From NCBI RefSeq assembly GCF_038452265.1, contig NZ_CP151842.1:620001-684000 (forward strand): a stretch of DNA of 64,000 bases, in the 5' to 3' direction. The DNA comes from Vibrio diazotrophicus. Lineage in GTDB: Bacteria; Pseudomonadota; Gammaproteobacteria; Enterobacterales; Vibrionaceae. The notes below the pieces were generated by a model. That model had not been told where the DNA came from. It saw nothing but the letters and a program-made list of their open reading frames with translations, and searched no databases. How positions within the stretch are numbered: the first letter of the stretch is position 1; each line of letters opens with the position of its first letter. The position numbers were made by a program, and so were the translations under genes. Positions 63,812 to 64,000 of this stretch are shown piece by piece.

Positions 63812-64000
63812 ATGGTTCAAAGCACATTTTCATTGAAAGAACGAGATCAGAAACGATTAATCAAAGATCGTTTGGTTCGTCTTGCAGTGACATGCGGTGG
63901 CGTCAGTGTGCTTGGGGCTTTGGTACTGATCTTTATCTACCTTGGTATGGTCGTTCTTCCTCTGTTTTCAGATTCAAAGTTGGAACCTAATTTTGCCAGT
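63812..64000 (+). CDS. PstC-type phosphate permease, N-terminal part
   Basis: The frame from the ATG at 63812 reads MVQSTFSLKERDQKRLIKDR with a first membrane helix (LVLIFIYLGMVVLPLF) and runs off the end. The start and the position after ppk fit the large PstC-like permease of Vibrio pst operons. Only 63 residues are visible, so the call rests mostly on context. Confidence 0.7.
   Translation, partial: MVQSTFSLKERDQKRLIKDRLVRLAVTCGGVSVLGALVLIFIYLGMVVLPLFSDSKLEPNFAS

Overview
The window is chromosomal DNA of a Vibrio species. The rRNA genes, the codon usage and the gene order all fit. From murJ-ribF-ileS-lspA-fkpB-ispH through the btsSR-like pair, aroF-tyrA, a PilZ gene, mbaA-nspS, pheA-raiA, bamD-rluD-pgeF-clpB and phoBR-ppk-ppx, the order follows what I recall of Vibrio cholerae chromosome 1. 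The species cannot be named from the sequence alone. Both ends cut through genes: murJ on the left and a PstC-type permease on the right.

Layout. 1-6660 is a housekeeping run for peptidoglycan lipid II export, FAD synthesis, isoleucyl-tRNA synthetase, lipoprotein signal peptidase, a prolyl isomerase and isoprenoid synthesis. 6749-15820 carries a CstA-family transporter, a DUF2799 lipoprotein, a CPA1-type antiporter, the cell-wall recycling genes anmK and nagZ with a small MurQ-tail-like protein, and a LytS/LytTR two-component pair of the BtsSR type. The transporter promoter carries an array of BtsR-like boxes at exact 20-bp steps, so sensor, regulator and probable target lie within 9 kb. 16064-28964 is an aromatic amino acid region (aroF-tyrA behind TyrR boxes, trpR behind its own operator, pheA behind a complete pheL attenuator). 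It is interleaved with c-di-GMP genes (a PilZ protein, and the norspermidine-sensing nspS-mbaA pair), slt, ettA, yjjX and raiA. 29266-36254 holds an MltF-like transglycosylase, bamD, rluD, pgeF and heat-shock clpB.

The most interesting part is 36368-42610. It holds a 2-oxoglutarate/Fe(II) dioxygenase, a guanine-deaminase-like enzyme and an NMT1-type ABC importer, divergent from an 8-oxoguanine-deaminase-like amidohydrolase. Three separate leaders in this cluster share one RNA motif that matches the NMT1 (xanthine-I) riboswitch. In each leader the 3' side of the closing stem can pair with the ribosome-binding site or start codon, as expected for a translational ON switch. The cluster is best read as oxidised-purine uptake and conversion, not thiamine precursor uptake.

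42703-48571 is a full rrn operon (P1/P2, 16S, tRNA-Ile, tRNA-Ala, 23S, 5S, tRNA-Asp, tRNA-Trp), followed by a broken partial copy of a tRNA. An isolated family 2 glycoside hydrolase, a Tat-exported dienelactone hydrolase-like protein, a DUF1904 protein, an NfsA/Frp flavin reductase, YfhL ferredoxin with TrhP, and RdgC follow. 56936-64000 is the phosphate module: phoB-phoR-pstS-like, convergent with ppk-ppx, then a PstC-type permease, with Pho boxes at both ends. I saw no prophage, IS element, CRISPR array or integron.
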